Below are positions 17,393 through 26,476 of a DNA stretch of 64,000 nucleotides, piece by piece. Position 1 is the first letter of the stretch. Each line of letters begins with the position of its first letter. The translations under genes and the position numbers were made by a program. The notes below the pieces were generated by a model. That model saw only the letters and a program-made list of their open reading frames with translations. It had not been told where the DNA came from and ran no database searches. Origin of the DNA: Ferrimonas pelagia (lineage in GTDB: Bacteria; Pseudomonadota; Gammaproteobacteria; Enterobacterales; Shewanellaceae); NCBI RefSeq assembly GCF_039543565.1, contig NZ_BAABJZ010000003.1, forward strand, positions 62,001-126,000. Reading direction: 5' to 3'.

Positions 17393-18349
17393 ATGCAACT
17401 GCAACGTCTAAATCAAATTCAACAATATCTGCAGCAGATGGTCTTAGGCCAACCCAATCTGGTGGAAGGTCTGCTAACCGCGCTGATCGCCGATGGTCAC
17501 CTTCTGGTTGAAGGGCCTCCAGGTCTGGCCAAAACCCGCGCCGTCAAAGCCCTGGCCGACTGCATCGACGGCGATTTCCATCGCATCCAATTCACCCCGG
17601 ATCTGCTTCCGGCGGATCTCACCGGCACTGACATCTTCCGCCAGGAGACCGGCCAGTTTGAATTCCAGCCGGGGCCGCTGTTTCACCACCTGGTGTTGGC
17701 CGACGAGATCAACCGAGCCCCCGCCAAGGTGCAGTCCGCCCTGCTGGAAGCGATGGCCGAAGGCCAGATCACCGTCGGCAAGCGCAGCTACCCGCTGCCC
17801 AAGCTATTTCTGGTAATGGCCACGCAGAATCCGATCGAGAATGAAGGCACCTACCCGCTGCCCGAAGCCCAGTTGGACCGTTTCTTGTTGCACCTATCGC
17901 TGGACTACCCCAACGCCGAAACCGAGTTGCAGATCCTGGCGCTGTCGCGCAACGAAGCGCAGCATGCGGTGATCAGCGTGCCTGAGCCGCTCACCGAAGC
18001 TGAGGTCTTTGCTGCCCGCGAGGCGGCCTTGAAGATCTACCTCGCCCCCCAGATGGAGCAATACATCGTCTCTCTGGTGATGGCCACCCGCCAGCCGGCA
18101 CGCTACGACGACACCCTCGCCGCTTGGCTGCAGTGGGGCGTCAGCCCACGGGCCAGCATTGCCTTGGAGCGCTGCGCCCGCGCCCGCGCTTTCCTGCATG
18201 GCCGGGATTACGTGGCACCAGAAGACATTCAAGCCGTCGCGCCGAACGTGCTGCGCCATCGCATTCTGCTGAGTTATCAGGCGGAAGCGGAGGGGATCAG
18301 CAAAGATCAGGTGATCAGCCGCATCGTTAAATTGGTGGCCGTGCCCTGA
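17393..18349 (+). CDS. MoxR family AAA+ ATPase
   Basis: A 318-residue AAA+ ATPase. Walker A is in VEGPPGLAKTRAVKAL near residue 40, Walker B in LADEINRAPAKVQSALLEAM, and sensor 1 in MATQNPIENEGTYPLPEAQLDRF cut across residues about 140-160. MoxR proteins work as chaperone-like ATPases with VWA partners encoded downstream. An ATG at 17339 would add 18 hydrophilic residues without family similarity; ATG 17393 gives the usual N-terminus. First gene of a tightly overlapping six-gene operon (moxR-DUF58-DUF4381-VWA-VWA/TPR-BatD) known in Shewanella and related to Bacteroides aerotolerance operons. Confidence 0.93.
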   Translation: MQLQRLNQIQQYLQQMVLGQPNLVEGLLTALIADGHLLVEGPPGLAKTRAVKALADCIDGDFHRIQFTPDLLPADLTGTDIFRQETGQFEFQPGPLFHHLVLADEINRAPAKVQSALLEAMAEGQITVGKRSYPLPKLFLVMATQNPIENEGTYPLPEAQLDRFLLHLSLDYPNAETELQILALSRNEAQHAVISVPEPLTEAEVFAAREAALKIYLAPQMEQYIVSLVMATRQPARYDDTLAAWLQWGVSPRASIALERCARARAFLHGRDYVAPEDIQAVAPNVLRHRILLSYQAEAEGISKDQVISRIVKLVAVP

Positions 18350-19272
18350 TGTCACAGCTCGCTCTGCCCCGTCACGGCGACGGGGCAACCCTCAATCTCA
18401 AAGAGTTACTGGCCCGGGCGGAACATCAGAGCTTGGTTCGCAGTGACGATCTCGGTCGCGCCAAGGCGTTGATGGCCGGAGAGCGCCTATCGCGACTCAA
18501 GGGCCGTGGTATGGAATTTGCCGAGGTTCGCGCCTACCAGGCCGGTGACGATATCCGCACCATCGACTGGCGAGTCACCGCCCGCACCGGTAAAGCCCAC
18601 ACCAAGCTGTTTCGCGATGAGCGCGAACGCCCTGTGCTGCTGTGTGTCGATCAGGGCAGCCGCATGCAACTGGGCTCCGAGTTGCTGCTGCAGTCGGTTC
18701 AGGCCGCACACCTGGCGGCGCTACTCAGCTGGCATATCAGTGCCAAAGGCGACCGCCTTGGCGGCATCGTCTGCACCGAGCAGCAACATAAAGAACTCAA
18801 GCCGCGAGCGCGTCGCGCCGGGCTGCTGGCCATGCTGGAAAGCCTGGTCGAGCTGCAGTTGCCACCAACCAACCTTGCGCCACAGCAAGACTATTGGTCG
18901 CAGGCCCTGACACGCTTAGAGCGCTTGATCCGCCCCGGCTCGTTAGCCGTGATCATCACCAACCCGCTGGGACTGGATCCCGACAGCCTGCAGCGGATCA
19001 GCCGCTTGCGCCGACACGCCGAGATCCGGCTGTTCTGCCTGACCGATCCGCTGTTTGACACCCTGACACAGGCTCAAGGGCCTCTGCCGGTGCGGATCCC
19101 TGAGCAGACCCAGCCCCATTGGCTGGATCGACGCGCCGCCCGTCAATTGTCAGAGCGCTGGCAGCAGGCGCGCAACAGTGCCCAACAACACAGCCTGCAA
19201 CAGAGCCTGCCACTGAGTGAGATCAGCGCCGCTGAGCCACTGGAACAACAATGGCGAAAATTGTGGATATGA
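18349..19272 (+). CDS. DUF58 domain protein
   Basis: A 307-residue protein whose start overlaps the MoxR stop by one base (TGATG). The DUF58 core EVRAYQAGDDIRTIDWRVTARTGK lies around residues 55-80, split here as the family motif GDDIRTIDWRVTAR, followed by a degenerate VWA fold. DUF58 proteins always accompany MoxR ATPases and are presumed partners. No signal peptide or membrane segment is visible. Its last codons overlap the DUF4381 gene. Confidence 0.9.
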   Translation: MSQLALPRHGDGATLNLKELLARAEHQSLVRSDDLGRAKALMAGERLSRLKGRGMEFAEVRAYQAGDDIRTIDWRVTARTGKAHTKLFRDERERPVLLCVDQGSRMQLGSELLLQSVQAAHLAALLSWHISAKGDRLGGIVCTEQQHKELKPRARRAGLLAMLESLVELQLPPTNLAPQQDYWSQALTRLERLIRPGSLAVIITNPLGLDPDSLQRISRLRRHAEIRLFCLTDPLFDTLTQAQGPLPVRIPEQTQPHWLDRRAARQLSERWQQARNSAQQHSLQQSLPLSEISAAEPLEQQWRKLWI

Positions 19273-19727
19273 ACCCGTTAGACTCCCTTCACGATATTGT
19301 CTTACCGCAGCCCGTTGACTGGTGGCCCCTGGCGCCAGGCTGGTGGCTGCTCGCCGCACTGGTGCTGCTTGCGCTGATCGCCGGCGGCATCAAGCTTCAG
19401 CGTCATTGGCGCCATCAGCGACCGGCCAAGCTCGCCATCGCCCAGCTGCAACGCCTCGATCCCACCGCGCCAGATCTGGCCACCCAGGTCCAGGCGCTGC
19501 TCAAACGGGCCGCCATGGCCTACGGTCCCAGAGAGCAATGCGCCGGTTTGCATGGCAACCAATGGCACAACTACCTGCAGCAGCTCAGCCCACACCCCTG
19601 GCCTGAGTTGTTGGGCAACCCATACCAGGCGCAAGTCAGCCACGGCGGACAACGCCTGCTCGACGCCGCCAGCGCGGCATTGACCCAACTGCCAAAACAG
19701 ACGGAGGCGCAACATGCTCAGTCTTGA
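19269..19727 (+). CDS. DUF4381 domain protein, single membrane anchor
   Basis: 152 residues from ATG 19269, which overlaps the DUF58 stop as ATGA; an in-frame ATG at 19251 adds six residues and cannot be excluded. The N-terminus MNPLDSLHDIVLPQPVDWWP is followed by one membrane helix (WWLLAALVLLALIAGGI) and a cytoplasmic helical domain, the standard DUF4381 layout in MoxR/Bat operons. The role is unknown, probably membrane scaffolding for the VWA proteins. Its 3' end overlaps the next gene by 14 bases. Confidence 0.85.
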   Translation: MNPLDSLHDIVLPQPVDWWPLAPGWWLLAALVLLALIAGGIKLQRHWRHQRPAKLAIAQLQRLDPTAPDLATQVQALLKRAAMAYGPREQCAGLHGNQWHNYLQQLSPHPWPELLGNPYQAQVSHGGQRLLDAASAALTQLPKQTEAQHAQS

Positions 19728-20682
19728 CTGGCCTTGGCTCCTGCTCGCCATCGTCTTGCCCTGGTTGTTGCCCCGCCGTCGCCCGGTACAAGCTGCCGCG
19801 CTGCGCCTCCCCGGCACACTCAGCCAGCAGATCCCCAGCGCCACCGGCCCCAAGCCGCACCGACTGTGGCAACTGCTGGCCCTCGTCGCATGGCTCTGTT
19901 TGGTGCTGGCCGCGTCCCGGCCGCTGTGGTTAGGCGAACCCGTTGCGCTCAAGCGCGAGGGGCGGGATCTGATGATCGCGGTCGATCTCTCCGGCTCGAT
20001 GCAGATCGAAGACATGGAGCTGAACGGGCGCCTGGTCGATCGCTACACCATGGTCCGCGCCGTGCTAGGCGACTTTATTCAGCGACGGGACGGCGACCGC
20101 ATGGGGCTGATCCTGTTTGCCGATCAAGCTTACCTGCAGGCACCGCTGACCTTCGATCGTCACACCGTCAGCCAATATCTGCGCGAATCCGAGCTGGGTC
20201 TGGTCGGCACCCAAACCGCCATTGGCGATGCCATCGCCCTCGCCGTCAAACGATTTGAGCAGCTCGATCAGAGCTCACGCGTGCTGGTACTGCTGACCGA
20301 TGGCGAAAATAACGCCGGTCGCTTTACACCAGCGCAGGCGGTGGAGCTGGCCCGCAAGGCAGGCGTGACCCTGTACACCGTGGGGGTGGGCTCGTCCGAG
20401 ATCCGCCAACGCCGACTGTTTGGCTCGCGCACGGTGAATCCGTCAGCCGAGCTGGATCGCGCCGAAGCGGAGTTTGTCGCCCTGTCCGAGTCCACCGGTG
20501 GCCGCTATTTCCGCGCCCGCAGCACCGCAGAGTTAGACGCGATCTACGATGAGTTAGACAAATTGGAACCGATAGAACAAGACGGCACCCAGTGGCGTCC
20601 ACAAACCGATCTCTACCCCTGGCCGCTTGGCGTGGCCACCGCTCTTATCCTGTTGCTGTTGGTTCGGAGGCAACATGGCTGA
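19714..20682 (+). CDS. VWA domain membrane protein (BatA type)
   Basis: 322 residues with two N-terminal membrane helices, a von Willebrand factor A domain with an intact MIDAS (DLSGSM near residue 90; conserved Thr in VGTQTAIGD; Asp in LTDGENNAG), and a C-terminal membrane helix (WPLGVATALILLLLV). The domain is therefore probably held in the periplasm or cytoplasm between two anchors and binds a divalent metal. Typical BatA-like size. Overlaps DUF4381 upstream and the next VWA gene downstream, so the operon is translationally coupled. Confidence 0.92.
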   Translation: MLSLDWPWLLLAIVLPWLLPRRRPVQAAALRLPGTLSQQIPSATGPKPHRLWQLLALVAWLCLVLAASRPLWLGEPVALKREGRDLMIAVDLSGSMQIEDMELNGRLVDRYTMVRAVLGDFIQRRDGDRMGLILFADQAYLQAPLTFDRHTVSQYLRESELGLVGTQTAIGDAIALAVKRFEQLDQSSRVLVLLTDGENNAGRFTPAQAVELARKAGVTLYTVGVGSSEIRQRRLFGSRTVNPSAELDRAEAEFVALSESTGGRYFRARSTAELDAIYDELDKLEPIEQDGTQWRPQTDLYPWPLGVATALILLLLVRRQHG

Positions 20683-22609
20683 ATTTCACCTGATCCGCCC
20701 CTGGGTCCTGCTTGGGCTCGTGCTGCTACCGGCGCTGGCGTGGTGGCTACGGCAACAAGCCCAATCGGGCCATTACTGGCAGAAACTGCTACCCGCTCAC
20801 CTGCATCAGGCGATGTTATTGGGGGCCGATAGCAGCCGCCCGCAAAGCACCCGCCTGCCAATCGGCTTGCTGGCCCTGCTATTGTTCGCCCTGTCCGGCC
20901 CCAGCTGGGACAAGCAATCGGTGCCGCTGTTTCAACTGCAACAAGGTCGCGTCCTGGTGATGGACATGTCCTACTCCCAGTGGGCGACTGATCTGGCCCC
21001 CAATCGCTTAACCCACACCCGCTTCAAGGCGCTGGATCTGCTTGAACAGATCCCCGATGGCGAGATGGGCTTGGTGGTCTATGGCGGCGACGCCTTCACT
21101 CTGGCCCCATTGACCGACGATCGCAGCACCCTGGCCAATCTGATCCCGGTGCTGTCGCCGGATCTGATCCCGGTTCCCGGCTCCAACCTGCCCAAAGCGC
21201 TCTATCAGGCCGATCAATTGCTGCGTGACGCTGGGTACAGTCAGGGGGAGATCCTCCTGCTGATCGACGGCCTGCATAGCGAGCACGCCAACGAAGCCAT
21301 CGAGCTGGCGAACAAGATGCCCTGGACCCTCAATCTGTTGGTGATCGGCACCGCCGAAGGCGCGCCGATGGAGAAGCCCGGTGGTGAGTTGGTGCGCAGC
21401 CGCAACGGCGAGATCGCCCTGGCCGTCACGGATTACGCCACGTTGGGTAAACTGGCCCGCGCCGGCGATGGGATCCTCGTGCCCTACCAGCCCGATGGCA
21501 GCGATGTGCGTCAACTGGCGCCGCGCGCCGATGCCCTGCGCGATGAAGGGCAGCAGCACGATAACCGCCAGCACAGCCAATGGCTGGATCGGGGAGTCTA
21601 TCTGCTGCCCTTGCTGTTGCTGCCTTTGGCCTGGATGCTACGGCGCCACGCCTTGCTGACGCTACTGCTGCTGCCGTTACTCACCCCCAAGGCGGAGGCG
21701 GGCTTCTGGCAAACCGGTGATCAGCAAGGCCAGGCGGCCTTCGATGAACAGCAGTTTGAACACGCTGCCGCCCAGTTCTCCGATCCCGCCTGGCAGGGCG
21801 CTGCCCACTACCGCGCCGGCGAGTTTGAGCAAGCGTTGGCGGCATTTGAGCGCTCGGAGGCTCTCGACAGCCGTTACAACAGCGGTAATGCCTTGGCCCA
21901 GCTGGGGCAGTATCAGCAAGCGGCCGAACGCTATCGCCAGGTGTTGGAGCAACAGCCTGAGCATCCCCAGGCGCAGGCCAACCTGGCGTTGATGGAGCAG
22001 CTGCTAGAGCAACAGGAGCAGGACGCCCAATCCGACCAAGGTGAAGGTGAAGGTGAAGGCGACAGCCAGCAACAGGACACCCCGTCGGATCAAGGATCGC
22101 AAAGCGAGAATGGCGATCCGTCCGAGCAACAAGCGCCGCAAGAACCGAATGAGGGCGAGCCCTCTCCGTCCGACCCGTCTCAATCGAGCGGATCTCAGTC
22201 CAGCGACGCCTCGTCACAACAGGACGCCGGCAGTGAAGCTGAGCAAGGAAGTTCTGAGCCTCAAGCGGAACAACCTGAGCCCGCCACGGACTCCGCCGGG
22301 CAGAGCAACGACAACGAGCGCGAGCCGGAGCAAACGCCTTCGCAGCCATCCGAGCCCACACAAGAAGAGGCCAATGCCGAAGCGCAGGTCGAGCCCCAGA
22401 GCGAGCCAAGCGCGGGCGATCAGCAACCGGACGCATCGACTGCGGCTGGGGCCGCTCAACCCGGCGAGTCCGGCAGCGATCCCGAACTGGAACGAATGCT
22501 GCAGTTGGTACCGGACGATCCCGGCCAACTGCTGCGCAATAAAATGCAATTGGAATACCAACGCCGCCGTCAGGAAGGCACCATCAATACGGAGCGAACC
22601 CAGTGGTAA
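20675..22609 (+). CDS. VWA and TPR protein (BatB/BatC fusion type)
   Basis: 644 residues from ATG 20675, which has GGAGG upstream and overlaps the BatA-like stop; the longer frame from 20627 is not credible. In order: membrane helix, VWA domain with MIDAS-like DMSYS near residue 92, a further membrane segment near 305-325 (GVYLLPLLLLPLAWML), TPR repeats (about 345-450), and a long Gln/Ser/Glu/Pro-rich disordered tail (about 455-605). It ends in a conserved helix (LERMLQLVPDDPGQLLRNK). BatB and BatC are separate genes in Bacteroides; the fused form is usual in gammaproteobacteria. Confidence 0.9.
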   Translation: MAEFHLIRPWVLLGLVLLPALAWWLRQQAQSGHYWQKLLPAHLHQAMLLGADSSRPQSTRLPIGLLALLLFALSGPSWDKQSVPLFQLQQGRVLVMDMSYSQWATDLAPNRLTHTRFKALDLLEQIPDGEMGLVVYGGDAFTLAPLTDDRSTLANLIPVLSPDLIPVPGSNLPKALYQADQLLRDAGYSQGEILLLIDGLHSEHANEAIELANKMPWTLNLLVIGTAEGAPMEKPGGELVRSRNGEIALAVTDYATLGKLARAGDGILVPYQPDGSDVRQLAPRADALRDEGQQHDNRQHSQWLDRGVYLLPLLLLPLAWMLRRHALLTLLLLPLLTPKAEAGFWQTGDQQGQAAFDEQQFEHAAAQFSDPAWQGAAHYRAGEFEQALAAFERSEALDSRYNSGNALAQLGQYQQAAERYRQVLEQQPEHPQAQANLALMEQLLEQQEQDAQSDQGEGEGEGDSQQQDTPSDQGSQSENGDPSEQQAPQEPNEGEPSPSDPSQSSGSQSSDASSQQDAGSEAEQGSSEPQAEQPEPATDSAGQSNDNEREPEQTPSQPSEPTQEEANAEAQVEPQSEPSAGDQQPDASTAAGAAQPGESGSDPELERMLQLVPDDPGQLLRNKMQLEYQRRRQEGTINTERTQW

Positions 22610-24279
22610 CGCGGATCACCACCCTAAAACGTTTATGCCTCAGCGCCTTTGTGCTGCTGATCGGCGCTTTGCCTGTGACGGCTCAGGCTCTGACCGAGCT
22701 GACCGCCGTCGTGGATCAGAATCCAGTGCTGACCGGCCAGTCCTTCACCCTGCAGGTGACCGCCAATGACAGCGTCGACAGCAACGCCCTCGACACCTCG
22801 GCCCTGCAGGCCGACTTTGCGGTGGGCCGAACCAGCGTCAGCTCCAGCACCCAGATCGTCAATTTTGACATGCAGCGCCAGACCACCTGGACCATCCTGC
22901 TACTGCCCAAGGCGGCGGGCGCGATCACCCTCCCCGCCCTGGAGATCGACGGAGTGCGCAGCGCGCCCATCCCGCTAACGGTGTTAAACCCGGATCAAGC
23001 CGGAGAGGCGGCCCCCCTGCCGATGGCCTTTATCGAAACCGAGCTGGAGCGGGAATGGATCTACCCGGGCCAACCCACCCTGCTCACCGTGACGCTGTTT
23101 TTGGGCGCAGAGCTGCAGCGGGGCAGCCTAAACGCGCCCGAGCACGCCAACGCGCAACTGCAGCAATTTGGCCAAGATGAATCCGACACCGTGGTGCGCC
23201 GCGGCATGCGCTACCGCACCATCAAACGTCAGTTTTTGCTGACCGCCCAAGTCAGCGGCACGCTGGAGCTGGGCTCCGCCAGCTTCGACGGCGATCTGCT
23301 GGTGCCGGGACAGCGCGGCGATATCTTTGGTCGCGCCCAAGCACGCTCCATGGTGGCCACCAGCGATCCCATCGTTGTCAACGTCATGGAGAAACCCGCC
23401 AGCTATCAAGGAGCCTGGCTGGTGGCGGACATGGTTGCCCTGTCTGATCACCTTGGCGATGCCGAGCAGTTTGAGGTCGGCCAGCCGATCACCCGAACCC
23501 TGCAGTTGACCGCCATGGGGACGGTCGCCGATACCTTGCCCGAGCTTGCGCTCAGCGCGCCAGCGGGCCTGCGGCTCTACCCGGATAAGGTCGAGCGCGA
23601 TGGCGGCGTGCGCGAGCAACAACTGGTGGCGACACTGCGGCAGACCGTGGCATTGGTGCCCAGTGCACCGGGCAGCTACACCCTGCCCGAGATCCGTGTG
23701 CCTTGGTGGAACCCGCGCCTGAAGCGACAGGAGTGGGCGGTGCTGGCCGAGCGAACCATCGAGGTTCAGCCCAGCAGCACGGGTCTGGCCCCCGTCGGCC
23801 TGCCGACACCGGTGATCCAGCCCCAGACTCACACCGAGCCCAATGCCGGCTATTGGCCTTGGCTGACCGCGGTCTTTGCCCTGCTGTGGCTGCTCACCCT
23901 CGTTTGGGGCTGGCGTCGGGGCCACCCGATGGCTCAGCCCATCAGCCAGCAACCCGTCAATACCGACAAGGTGATGCTCAGCAAGAAGGCGCTGCTACAG
24001 GCTTGTGCCAACCACGACGCCAGCCAGGCGCTGAATCTGCTCCCGCGCTGGGCCAGTGAACATCTGGGCCACCCGGTCTCTTTGGCGCGGATCCCGCACC
24101 ACCTGCCGACGTTGAGCGAGGCCATCGCGGCGCTGCAACACTGTCGATTCGGCGCCACCCCGGCCCCTTGGCAGGGCCAGGCGCTGGCCCAAGCGATCCA
24201 GGCGTTACCTGCGGTGGCGGTCGATGCTGGCAGATCCGACTTGCCGCCGCTGGATCCGACATCCAGAATGAGCGGATAG
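22603..24279 (+). CDS. BatD family protein
   Basis: 558 residues beginning at GTG 22603, which overlaps the preceding stop by seven bases and has GGAG upstream. A signal peptide (residues 1-28, ending near TAQA) leads into a periplasmic beta-rich region with repeated Ig-like segments, a membrane helix near residue 420 (YWPWLTAVFALLWLLTLVWGW cut to its core WLTAVFALLWLL), and a cytoplasmic helical tail. This is the layout of BatD oxygen-tolerance proteins. Last gene of the MoxR operon; the ECF sigma gene follows 35 bp on. Confidence 0.88.
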   Translation: MVTRITTLKRLCLSAFVLLIGALPVTAQALTELTAVVDQNPVLTGQSFTLQVTANDSVDSNALDTSALQADFAVGRTSVSSSTQIVNFDMQRQTTWTILLLPKAAGAITLPALEIDGVRSAPIPLTVLNPDQAGEAAPLPMAFIETELEREWIYPGQPTLLTVTLFLGAELQRGSLNAPEHANAQLQQFGQDESDTVVRRGMRYRTIKRQFLLTAQVSGTLELGSASFDGDLLVPGQRGDIFGRAQARSMVATSDPIVVNVMEKPASYQGAWLVADMVALSDHLGDAEQFEVGQPITRTLQLTAMGTVADTLPELALSAPAGLRLYPDKVERDGGVREQQLVATLRQTVALVPSAPGSYTLPEIRVPWWNPRLKRQEWAVLAERTIEVQPSSTGLAPVGLPTPVIQPQTHTEPNAGYWPWLTAVFALLWLLTLVWGWRRGHPMAQPISQQPVNTDKVMLSKKALLQACANHDASQALNLLPRWASEHLGHPVSLARIPHHLPTLSEAIAALQHCRFGATPAPWQGQALAQAIQALPAVAVDAGRSDLPPLDPTSRMSG

Positions 24280-24314
24280 CCCCCACCAGCGCGCTCAAGG
24301 AGAGGCAGTAAAAA

Positions 24315-24881
24315 ATGTTAGGTCGGTTTGGAAAGAAAAAAGCCGCATCATCGGTCAGTACTGACATGATAAGCAAACAACGACGCTATGAGTCGCTGGT
24401 GCGCGCCTTGCACGGTGATCTCTTCCGATACGCCTACTGGCTGTGCCACGATCGCTCTGTCGCAGACGATCTGGTGCAGGAGACCTTTTTACGCGCATGG
24501 AAATCGCTCGATTCGCTCAAGGATGAAAAAGCCGCCAAGGCGTGGCTTATCACCATCTTGCGGCGGGAGAATGCCCGCCGCTTCGAACGAAAACGGTTCG
24601 ATCTGACCGACATCGACGACGTCCAAGTCGCCGACAGTACGTCCGCGTCACCAGAACAACAGGTGGAAGATCTGTGGCTGCGGCAAAAAATGGCCCAACT
24701 CGAGCCCGAGTATCGAGAGCCGTTATTGCTGCAGGTTCTGTATGGCTTCAGTGGTGATGAGATCGCCACCGTGCTGGAGCTCAATCGCAACACGGTAATG
24801 ACCCGCTTGTTCCGGGCCAGAAACCAACTGCGAGACGCGTTAGAGATCGATCCCGCCGATAGGGGGCAACGCAATGGATGA
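24315..24881 (+). CDS. ECF-type RNA polymerase sigma factor
   Basis: 188 residues with sigma region 2 (DLFRYAYWLCHDRSVADDLV, QETFLRAW) and region 4 helix-turn-helix (GFSGDEIATVLELNRNTVMT). It probably directs RNA polymerase to a small stress regulon. The DUF3379 gene that follows overlaps by eight bases and is the likely anti-sigma or membrane partner. GAGG eight bases before the ATG is the ribosome binding site. The pair at the end of a Bat operon is a Shewanella/Ferrimonas arrangement. Confidence 0.92.
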   Translation: MLGRFGKKKAASSVSTDMISKQRRYESLVRALHGDLFRYAYWLCHDRSVADDLVQETFLRAWKSLDSLKDEKAAKAWLITILRRENARRFERKRFDLTDIDDVQVADSTSASPEQQVEDLWLRQKMAQLEPEYREPLLLQVLYGFSGDEIATVLELNRNTVMTRLFRARNQLRDALEIDPADRGQRNG

Positions 24882-25575
24882 ACTCGAATTCCGCCGGCGC
24901 CTGTACGCCGAGCCCAACAGTCAAGATCCACAAGTTCAGGCGGCCGCCAAGGAGACCGCCGGCCGCGAAGCGTTTTGGCAGGAGCTCAAGGGGTTGGATC
25001 AGAAGATCCAGCAAGCCGCTCGGATCCCGGTGCCGGATGATCTGGCCGATCGCCTGTTGCTGCAACAGAACCTAACGGTGCATCAACAGCATAAACGCCG
25101 GCATCGCTGGCAGTTGGCTGCCGCGGCATCGGTCGCGTTCACCGTGGGGTTATCGTTCGCGATCTACAACACACCGCACGATGATCTGGGCCAACACGCC
25201 TTGGCCCACATGGTTCACGAGGAGGGCTTTGTCGCCACCATCGATGAACAGATAAGCCTGGCCAGCCTCAACACCAAGCTGGCCTCGATGGGCACGACGC
25301 TGCAACAGCTGCCCGGTGAGATCTTCTACGCCAATTACTGTGATTTCCGTGGGGTTCGCAGCCTGCACGTGGTGATGGGCTCGGCGCAAGGCCGCGTCAC
25401 CCTGTTCCTGATCCCCAAACAAGGGGAGCTCACCCTGCCGGCGCAGTTTGCCAGTGAGCGCTACCAGGGCGTGGGTCAGGATCTGCCCGCGATGCACCTG
25501 GCGCTGGTTGGCACACCGGAGCAAGAGCTGCAGCCGGTGCTGGACGATCTCAGCAGCGGCTTCCAAAGCTTGTAG
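24874..25575 (+). CDS. DUF3379 protein, probable membrane partner of the ECF sigma factor
   Basis: 233 residues: cytoplasmic N-terminal part (MDELEFRRRLYAEPNSQD), one membrane helix near residues 76-95 (WQLAAAASVAFTVGLSFAIY) and a periplasmic C-terminal domain. The layout and overlap with the sigma gene suggest an anti-sigma-like role, but DUF3379 has no proven function known to me. Followed by a strong terminator that closes the sigma operon. Confidence 0.85.
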   Translation: MDELEFRRRLYAEPNSQDPQVQAAAKETAGREAFWQELKGLDQKIQQAARIPVPDDLADRLLLQQNLTVHQQHKRRHRWQLAAAASVAFTVGLSFAIYNTPHDDLGQHALAHMVHEEGFVATIDEQISLASLNTKLASMGTTLQQLPGEIFYANYCDFRGVRSLHVVMGSAQGRVTLFLIPKQGELTLPAQFASERYQGVGQDLPAMHLALVGTPEQELQPVLDDLSSGFQSL

Positions 25576-25604
25576 CGTGCATCGAACCGTCAACCCCAAC
25601 ACAA

Positions 25605-25633
25605 AAGCCGGAGCACAAGCTCCGGCTTCTTTG
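25605..25633 (+). terminator. Rho-independent terminator after the DUF3379 gene
   Basis: Perfect 10-bp stem AAGCCGGAGC / GCTCCGGCTT with loop ACAA, then CTTTGTTT. Confidence 0.85.
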
Positions 25634-25689
25634 TTTCAGTGGAAAACTCATCGGCCCGATGAGACACAACGCCGAGCCCTAAGCACTTA

Positions 25690-25951
25690 TACCAATCGCA
25701 CTAAGTATTTGCCCAATTCAGAAGCACTCAGCGGTTCAGGGGCGCGGCGTGATTGTGCAGGAATGGTGGGCCCTTTTAAACAATCACAACAACGAGCCTG
25801 TGCCGCTGAGTGCTTCCCAAAGGGCTGATGAAAAAGGGCTTTATTCTGCGTTAGTCCATCTCGCATTAGAGCCACTAGAGCTTCGCTGAACTGCCTTGCC
25901 TAAAGTCCTTTTTCAATCAGCTGAATGGATAAATACTTAGCGTGATTGGTA
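25690..25951. mobile_element. 262-bp MITE-like element with terminal inverted repeats and TTA target duplication
   Basis: The ends TACCAATCGCACTAAGTATT (25690-25709) and its inverted partner (25932-25951, reading TACCAATCACGCTAAGTATT) match at 18 of 20 bases. The element is flanked by identical TTA trinucleotides at 25687-25689 and 25952-25954, consistent with a 3-bp target duplication. The interior encodes no transposase; a 62-residue minus-strand ORF inside it is not supported as a gene. Probably a non-autonomous relic mobilised by an IS elsewhere. The right TTA is the stop codon (TAA on the minus strand) of the acetyltransferase gene. Confidence 0.75.
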
Positions 25952-26419
25952 TTAACTGTCTGCGGCCAACATCATATCCAGATGCATCACGCCACCGTCA
26001 TCATACGGCTCAGAGCTCACCACAAAGCCAAACCCTTGGTAATACTGGGTCAACGCCTGCTGAGCGGAGATCTTAACCGCCTTATCCGGTGCCAGCTCAC
26101 GGGCTTTATCCAATCCCGCTTGGATCAATCGGGCCCCGAGGCCACGGCCGCGCACGCCCGCCGCCAAGACGATCCGACCCAGCTTCCACACCGTGCCCGC
26201 GTCGATCAGGCGCAGATAGCCATCCAACTCACCCTCTTCACCGCAAACCAACAGATGCAGCGCAGACTCGTCCAGGCCATCAATGTCCTCATATAAGCTG
26301 TCTTGCTCAATTTGAAACACCCGCTCTCGCAGTTGCAATATCGCATAGAGGTTACTGACCCCCAGTTGCTCAAAGCCGTACCACTGAAAATGGGGTTCCA
26401 AAACGGTATTACTGGTCAC
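25952..26419 (-). CDS. GNAT acetyltransferase, ElaA family
   Basis: 155 residues with the GNAT acetyl-CoA-binding loop VRGRGLGARLI near residue 88 and the ElaA-type N-terminus LRERVFQIEQDSLYEDIDGLD. The substrate is unknown; ElaA is a conserved family of small cytoplasmic acetyltransferases. Its stop codon coincides with the target duplication of the adjacent MITE-like element, so the insertion may have changed or just preserved the C-terminus (MMLAADS). Divergent from putP with 57 bp between starts. Confidence 0.85.
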   Translation of the reverse strand: MTSNTVLEPHFQWYGFEQLGVSNLYAILQLRERVFQIEQDSLYEDIDGLDESALHLLVCGEEGELDGYLRLIDAGTVWKLGRIVLAAGVRGRGLGARLIQAGLDKARELAPDKAVKISAQQALTQYYQGFGFVVSSEPYDDGGVMHLDMMLAADS

Positions 26420-26476
26420 TTTTGCCTACCTTTGCTAGCATTTCGCGCGTCTCAAAAGCACATAAGAATATTAAGC

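Noticed and set aside
25687..25875. 62-residue minus-strand ORF inside the MITE-like element
   Set aside because: It begins and ends in the element itself; such ORFs are commonly annotated from repeat copies but have no supporting features.
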